A DNA stretch of 17,400 bases from Gammaproteobacteria bacterium RIFCSPHIGHO2_12_FULL_45_12. Its GTDB lineage: Bacteria > Pseudomonadota > Gammaproteobacteria > DSM-16500. This document shows, piece after piece, positions 1 through 9,000 of the stretch. The stretch's first letter is position 1. Each line of letters opens with the position of its first letter. The stretch covers positions 1 to 17,400 of the forward strand of contig MGYH01000037.1 in the NCBI GenBank assembly GCA_001801665.1. Direction: 5' to 3'. A program made the translations under genes and the position numbers. The notes below the pieces were generated by a model. That model made no database searches, was not told the origin of the DNA, and saw nothing but the letters and a program-made list of their open reading frames with translations.

Positions 1-3000
1 AATCCATATTCACAACCAATGGATGATAACTTGCCCCTAAGGCCGCCACATCATCTGGTAGGTCGCCAAAATATGCCATTAAGGTGGTTTTACCGGGTCG
101 CTTTTGTGCATAGAAATAATAATTTCGACCTTTGTTGGTCTCCTTCAACAGATAACACTGTTCCGAATTAACCACAAATGAACGATAACCATCGGGAAAA
201 TTAATAGCACCCGATGGTGAATCTGGACCAATGCCAGTGATCGCTCCGTTGGCATCAACGCGAGTCGTAAGCTTTGCTTCTTTAACCTTTTTAGCATAGT
301 CATCCACTTTGATTCGATTGTCTTTATCATCTCCCTCGCCGCCTTTCTCAACCGATAGACGTTTTGATGTGACCGATGCAGGCTTAAAAGTGTCTCCCCC
401 AAAAAATGTTGTCGTCACTTCATCAACCACTATGATATCGATGTCTTTTACGACATCATGAGCCACATCTTTCAGCACTGTTCTTACCTGCTCAACCATT
501 TGTAAATCAGACTTACTGATCACGGTACGCCTTATAATGACATCATGCCAATCACCATTCTCATCGGTTGTTCGCGTTGTTGTTTCTTGGCAAATGATAG
601 CATTGTCATTATCCAGGTAAAATTCTTCAGTCGTCTTTTTCTTCTGAAGATTGTCCGTCACAGTGCGCTTTATCACTCTATCGGCTGCATCAATTTCTCT
701 TTCTTCTACCTTTGCCTCTGCTTCACCTTCTACCTGTGTAGCAATACCTGTGATAGCGGTTCCAAGACCATACGTCGGTGTTGCCGTACGCGCCAAACCA
801 TCCTTTGTTTTCGTTTTTTGGGATTCAACACGCCCATCGGCGTCTTTATAGGTCACCTCCATTCCTTGCGTACTCGTTACTTTAATTTTATATGCGTCTA
901 GCACGCAATCTCGAAAACGCACACGACCAGCGGGTGAATAATCATACCACGATTCACGATGTAATGCCTCAAGATTGCCATCTTCGCCAAGCATAAATGC
1001 TTTGGCATAACGACGCTTACTTTTCTTATCATAGCCAAATTCAACTAATATATGAGAATCACAAACCTGAGATATACGGTGTAATGCATCGTATGTCGTA
1101 TTAGTCGCTTGATAAACTCGTCCATCATGTCCAACAAAATAATACTCTTTACTATAATCTTCTTTGTTGCAACGTTTCCGTGTCGTTAGTTTTGCACCAT
1201 TATCAATAATGTCGGTTTCTCTTCCCGCTTCGTCAAATATGTGAAGGAGATCCCGTTTCGTGACATCATTAATTCTACCAACCTCACGCACTATTTCCTT
1301 GTTAAAGTCGAGTGTGTAGGTAATCACCTGACCATCAAGATCAGTATACCTGCCAATCGTGCCAACATATGCATCCGCACGTGAATTAGCATCAACTTCC
1401 CATAACTGTTCACGGCCTTCAGCATCTACCCTCCTAGTCATCGCACGGCTTCGCGGATGAAAATCCTGGCGTACAACTGGGTGTTTTGATGAATTGCGCA
1501 GTGACTTTGGCTGTATCTCTACCCGACGGTTGTTAAAGCGGTCGGGATGTATATGCAAAGCATCATCATCGTTATCTTTGCGCGCCATCCTGCCTGCCTG
1601 TCGAATGACTTGAAAATCCTCATTATAGGTCAACTCTTCCGTGCTATTGTTTGGATAAGTACGCGTTTCAAGCAATAAGCTATCAACACGCCGGAAAGAT
1701 GAGCGAATCACCCCAAATGCCAGCGCATGAGTGGCAACATGATGATTCAATAAATCATATTCATGTCCAGTCTGCACACCGTCTGCATCTTCCTCACACA
1801 AGGTTTGCCCGCGCTGATTAAGTAAAAATCTTGTACTATCTTTTCCTGCATCAACCTCTGCAACTGTATGGGCTCGCTTGTTGATAAGTCGCTCTGTGAC
1901 TAAGGGAAAAGGTTGCTCTACATCACCATTTGCACTGGTCGATAATACCGGCGGTGTTTTGACACTGATATTTTGATTAAAAATATTAAAATCATTCTGA
2001 ATGCTATTCCCTTTTCGATCTGTCACTAACCGGTGATTATTCCAGCGGTCTGGTTGAAATAAACGGAATGGCTTGGCCATCTTCAACTTGATATCACGGC
2101 GTTCACTTGAAAATACCTGTCCGTATTGCGTCTGCCGCTTGGTGATATTAACGCTGATATAACAATAGCCTGAGGCATCCTGCTTAAAATTCGGGTCGGT
2201 GACAGCCATGATTTGATTACCCTTTCGAGCCAATAGACGGCATTCATAATGACCTGGTTGAATATTATTAGTAAAAACAGACAAACCAGAAGGAACACCA
2301 TTGACCGAACTCATTTTACACTCGGCTGTTCGCCATACTTTTTTATTTGATGATGTCATATAGGCGTATTCAAAGATGACATTATCAGTACCTTCTGGTA
2401 AATGCTTAAAATAGAGGACATGCATGGAATCATACCTATATTTTTGAATGTTCTGAACACGCATTGACACCCAAACACCTGCTGAAGGATGGTTGTAATC
2501 ATCAATCACTTCCGGCGGACGATTTGCAGGCTCTACACGACGATCCATTCCTTGTGAGAGAGGTATCACAACACCGTCGCGAACAATATCAACTGCCAAC
2601 ACGCCTACATCATAGCCTGCATTTTGTTGTGTACTATAAGGTACAACATGCTGGTAATACAGTCGATTATCGGCTCTTGATTTCGGCAATGCTTTAATAT
2701 CAATGACAGGTCCACTGACCCCTGCATGCCTTACTAGAAGATAATAATTTTTGGTGAGAGTAGATTGCCATTCATAGGTAAAATATCTTTCTACGCAGCG
2801 TGACGTATCTTTCCAAAATCCTCCCGCCAAACAATTATCGATTGTAAAATCTGTAATCGCTAATTCTTCCGGTTGAAATAGTTCATTACCAACACCACCT
2901 AAACACAGTGTAGCCACTACGTCGCTAGTGGGTCGATTTGAAAGCGACAGCAGATTAAACTGGGTATTGGCAGGGACATCAGGGCCATCTCCACTTAGTC

Positions 3001-6000
3001 CAAGTGTTTGCCCATCAGTAAACCTAAGCAATTGAAAGGATGCGTTACTAGGATCACAATCATGTGCCTGAAAAGCATGTGTATCTGCAGGAGAACTCAC
3101 CTTTACGGTAAACAAGGGAGGGGTTGTATTAGGGGGTAATTGCGCATAGGTATAATTATATACTTCGCTAGGTATTGGCGTTTTTGTATTAAATCGCCAG
3201 GGTGCATTAGCAATAATATGATGCGTATAGCGGGGCACACCTTGGGCATCCGCAATACACATAAAAGCCGCGGGAATAGGTGTACTCCAGAAAATACTAA
3301 ATCCATGAATATCGTAAAGCGTACCAGGATAATATGGGCCATAAGGAACGGATAAGGTGGCAGGCATCGTGTTCCACCTAAATTGACTTATTAATTCACG
3401 TGGAAAACTGTTATTGACCACTGAAATTGAATTAGCAGAATCAAATCGAAAGGAAGGCCGATATACATTAACTGTATTCGGGCCGGGCTGCCCAATCTGC
3501 AATTTCTCTGCAAGCAAATCGACGCCATATACATATTTAAAACTATATTCATGAACAGGTTCTTGGGATAAGTCTATCCTAAGTTTTCCATCTTTACGGC
3601 GCGTACCGGCTACTCTCTTAATTGGAAATCCATCTTTTAGAAGCTCAATACCATAGATATCTTGAGCCTTACCCACAATGACTAAAGTAGATGTATTTTC
3701 AGTATACCAGAAGGGCTGTCTTGAATGCTCATAATGACCCGTATCAAGCATGACATCACCGGATGAACGATAACTTGGCAAGCGATTTTTAACTTCATTT
3801 CCATTCACCAAATTTACATGAAAAAAGTCTAGGCAGTATTTATAAGCATCCCCGGGTAAATTGCCCAAGGAAATTTCGCAATACTGCCGATCTCCACCAG
3901 GATCCCTGACGATCGTTATCGGCAACTGAATCCACTCGTCATTCTCATTTAACAATCTGAATTCCATTCTCAAGAAAACTTCATCTGGCGCGTTGAATTG
4001 CAGCTTATAGTTTGATGAATCAGGTGCAGGGTCTTTAACAACGGTAAATGACACTGAATAATTTTCTGGCTCAAATTTAGGACGTTTATTATACCAAGGA
4101 GTATCTTGTCGAATTGCTTGCTCATCAGCATTTCGATGAGTAACAAATCGTTGAAATTGCGTAAATGCCTTTTCATAATCAAGGGGAGCTAGTTCATTCT
4201 CAATGAGTTCCTCTCCACCTTCAGCCACATATCGTTCTGTGAGGTCTTGCATAGCCGATCGATACATTAAAACATCTTCACCTGCTTCATCTGCAAAACT
4301 GATCGTAGCAATACTTCGATCGGCATTGGAAAACCATCGAATGCCCGCATTATCATAACGATGGTGTAAATAGTAAACGCCAGAAACTGGGCCTTCGTCC
4401 GTTCGTTCACGAAATGCATTGACTAAATAATGAGATTCTACGCGATCAAATTCATCAATCGCAGCTTCCATCAAAACATCACCTCGTAGATTATAACGCC
4501 ACAAATTCTCTCGTTTCACCTTAATTTTTCGTGGTTCACTATTTTCATCAGGATCAGAAACTGTCACAAAATGCTGCTCGCGTATCTTTTTCCTAATTTC
4601 ATTAAAGCTTGTTATCGTCACACCTGATGCGGCGTCATCAATCCGAATGGGATTTCCTCGATTGCACATCAGAATTAAGGAATTTACGTCAAGATCAGAG
4701 GAAACAACTAGCTTATCAATTTGAATATTTCCATTCAAATCAAATTCTAACCTTCCTGAAGTAGCATATAGGCATGATCCTACTTTTTGGTTATGAGCAT
4801 TGTAAAAATGTTGAGTAACGTGTATCGATTGGATACCTTCAACCAACTCGGCAGGGTAAGCAATGTCAAAAATACCATTCCCTATCGCATCATAAATAAG
4901 ATAACGTTTTTGACCATAAGGATCGGTATAAATGACAGGACGACCACATTCATCATATTCAATTCGAGTGGTGACGTTAGGATTTTCAGCTCGATATGAT
5001 AAACGTCTATCATCTTGACGATATACATTAAAAAACTCATGTCCATCAGCAATAGTGGTTTCGACACATAAATGACGGCGATCAAATACTCTGGTTATAG
5101 ATCGATCATTTAACTCGTCAGAAATAATTGATTGAAAAATGGATTCTAATGAATCACGTTTATCACGGGGAACGGCATTAAAATATTGAATAGAAGAAAT
5201 TTCAAGAAATTTTTGATCTTCACTCTGGCAATTTCTCATCCCAAACGTTCGCTTGGTAACATAACCTTCAGGCGACACTGTCAAATATTCATTGCCATTA
5301 AGATCATAAAATCGTTGAGTAATCGCTTCCGGTCGGTCATCTAAACGTTGACGACGTTCAGCGACTAATTCTGAATATAAATTATAGTCAAATTGGGTTT
5401 TTCGAGCGAATTTTTTTATTTCAACAACCGTTTCGCCTTCATCGGTAAGAATAACGTTTGCCGTAAAGCCAGAATCTTTAGTCGCACTTAGCTTGTTACC
5501 GTTTCGGTCATATGTAAATCTTATGCTGCGATCAAATTTTGACACAGATCGACTACAAAATTCTCTCATTTCAGACAGCAGTAAAGGTGATTTTCGTTCT
5601 GATAAAGCCGAAACATCCATTGCCGTATAATATGTAATCGTTCTCGTGGGCTGATTGAATACATAATTATACTGAAATTCAGTCACAAAACCTTCAGCAT
5701 CGACTTTATATCGTTCGCGAGAATTTTCATCATACACTGTCAATTCACGCGCGCCATTTTCTAATGTCTTGATAACCTCTCTACCGGCACAATCTCGAAG
5801 GATAAAAGTTTCAATATCCTTTGTTAGTGTTTCCTCACCCACGCCTAATTGTGCATGACATATCCTTGTACCATCTATACAATTAGTCTTATCAAAGGAA
5901 ATATCAATAGCGCGCTCTTCACCCGCAACATTTGCCGCATGCGTGATTTTAGTTTGATTCAAAGAAGCATCATAACAATACGCTGTCTCAACTTCCTTCA

Positions 6001-9000
6001 TGTGTAAAATATCAGCTTTAAGCGATTGCAAATCAGCATCAAAGCTCACCACTGATACATCAACGGCTGGAGACGTAACAGAAATTAGTTTATTGGCTTT
6101 GTTAAATTTATGAACCCATACGTTGCCAGACTTATCCACTTTTGAAATAATTTGATCAAGACCATCGCGAGTCAACTTTTCATGAAACCCTTCGCCGTCT
6201 ACATTCCCTTGGACACGGTGCGCTGCATCAAGCTGAGCGACAAGATGAACATCCTCATCGGGTGATGCAATCCTTGCAGAAATGGCTTCCATATTTTCCA
6301 GAATAAGATCGGTCTCTCTTTGAATGCCACTCTCTGAAAGCAACGTGAAAAGTTTTTCAATATCATTTGTTGATAGCTTATTGGACAAACAGTGCTGATA
6401 TAAAATATTATCTGTACTAACATGAACATCGTTATAGCGCCACTCTTCAATGTACCCCATTGGGTCGATTTCAAAGCGCTTGTTCCCAAATTTATCATAT
6501 AGGGTATATTGGTGACGTTGACCATTCCGACTGCGAAAAACTTCATTGCCAGCTTGGTCATAGCGAGAGTATATTTCGGCGCCTTCAGGATTGCGTTCAA
6601 GAACAACACGATTCATTACGTCATACTCATAGTGCGTACAACGATTTAGCGCATGATTGGAATAAGCATCTGATGACAATAAGACAGGCAAATCCTGCAA
6701 GGCTGTCACAGACAAGTCAACAGGTAGCGCATACTCAATTTTATCTGTGACTTTTTTAGAACCATTATATGAATATTCAGTGATAGCTGTTCCGCATACT
6801 TCATATCGAATTAAGCCATCGGCATCACGCACATAGTGAGCAACAATATCTCCTTCAAATTGAGGTATTGGACATGAAAATACATCTGGATTAACAGAAT
6901 CAACTGCTTTTACATATTTTATTTCTCCAACAAGAAAATTATTGGCATCATAACTATACTCAGTCACAAACCCGAGTGGATTAAGTGAAAAACATTTATT
7001 ACCTCGTTTATCATAGCTATAATAGGTGGAATGTCCATTCCCATCTGTCATTTGAATAGCATGTCCTGCCGCGTTATATTTTGTTTCTAATAAAACGGCG
7101 AATTCTCCATCGCCCAAATCAATTTTATTAGAAATAATATTACCTATTATGTCGCGTTCCGATATCTCGCGATAACGGTCTGAGTCATCTCTATCGCCAC
7201 GGGTTAATTCAATAAGCTCCCCGACATAATTCGTTCTGCGTTTTTTTGTCAGCCGGAGATTATCGGGATCAGTGACTTCCACATCTGTGAGCTCTCTGTT
7301 CTCTACTTGGTGCATAACTGTTAAATTAGCTGCGTCAACTTTCGATTCAAGTTCGCCAAATGCATTAGGCATATGCAGCGTTAAAAGTTTTCTATTCTGA
7401 ACATCATCAATCTGGTCACACAAATATCCAGCCGCATTCACATAAAAAGACGATTCAAGACCAAGTAACGATGTCGTTGATTCTTTAAAACCACGCACAT
7501 CATATCCGGTTGATTCACTGCTACCATCTGGATTGATGACATCTTCAACCTGACCATCAACACCGACATTAACTCGTGTCTCTTGACCATTCACAATGCG
7601 CCGCTCAACCTCGCCAAAACCATTTGTCATCTCAATAACGTTGCGATCTGGCGAGACAGCACTCACCATTGTATGCTGACGCAGAGCATCATTATATTCA
7701 TGGCATGTTTCGTTACTTCTATGCCAGTCTGTTTCTGATTTTGGCCGCTTGAAAGCATCCTGCGTCAGAATTTTAGAACGACCTACATGATCCATGTCTT
7801 GAATAGTTGTTTGCCGCAACCCGTTATAGCTTTGCGAAAATGCATACCCATTTGCATCTATCGATTCTGTTAATCTGCTTAATGCATCATCGTGTTTTAC
7901 CGTGGCTATCCTTGCAATACCATCTGGATCAATGACTGTTTTAATAACATTAGCACGAAAATCATATTGAAAATAAGTCTCAAGGAATGCATCTAACTCA
8001 ATCTCAACATTTAATTGACTGACCTCATTATAGGCACTAAAGCACCTAAACTCTCTCCCACCGTTTTCTTTGATCAGAGAGTTCATATTTCCATCTGAGT
8101 TATAAGACATCGTGCGCACTCTATCTTTCTGGTCACGCAGTGGCAGCATGCTACGAAATCTCTCCTCATCAAAATATCCATTTCTAGCCATATCACTCTG
8201 CAAGTCGCGCAGAACATCTTCAGAAATAACATTATAATAACTAATGATTTTGTTAGGTTTCTCTGTTAGGCGATCATAGCTTGTCTCTATTACAGCGCCT
8301 ATCGCATTAATCATTAATGTTGGTTTCTTGTTTTCGCCGTAGAAATAAAGCGTTTTATTGCCAAGTTCATCAACAGATTGTAATTTCAACCCTGTCACCG
8401 GATGAAATATACCATCTACACCAATATCACGCTGAGTCAACTCCCCGATATGGCATGCTCGCTCACTCGACTCTGAAAGTAATTCGGAAAATTCATTCAA
8501 TATTTGACGTGTCTGTCGAGTTTTTCCTGTGCGTGTATCCGTGATTGTTTTAATAATTATTAAATCATTATCTGAATTGTCAGTTCTAGTTTCAACACCT
8601 AAAACTGGCTCCTTAACGCACACTTCCCTACCCAGATCATCATATTCATAATGAAATACTTTATCTGAATCGTTGATATCTGGAACATCAATACTTGAGG
8701 CCTGTCGATCAATGTTTTGCATTGCTTTTTCATATTGACATTTTGATGCTAGCTGGCCCTTAGCATTATAACTAAAAGCAGTAAGATAATTATCTGGATC
8801 TAATTCTGCGACCTTACGACCTGCCGCATCATACCAATATCGCGTGCTTAATTTGTTATTATTTGAAAAGTCAATCTCATCTCTTGCTAAAAAGGGCGAT
8901 TTTTCTAATATTATTTCTTTTCTGATGTTCATACCCAAGGCATCATATTCATATGTCTCATAATAACCCGAAGGAACACCCGTCTTCTCATCAACCGACG

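Noticed and set aside
545..901. 118-codon plus-strand reading frame
   Set aside because: It lies wholly antisense to the continuous giant frame, has no ribosome binding site, and its product is Cys/Phe-rich as expected of a complementary reading.
6199..6609. 136-codon minus-strand frame, and a similar 96-codon plus-strand frame at 6460-6750
   Set aside because: Both are alternative frames inside the giant gene, whose frame encodes clear YDKFGNK and YDQAGNE motifs here.
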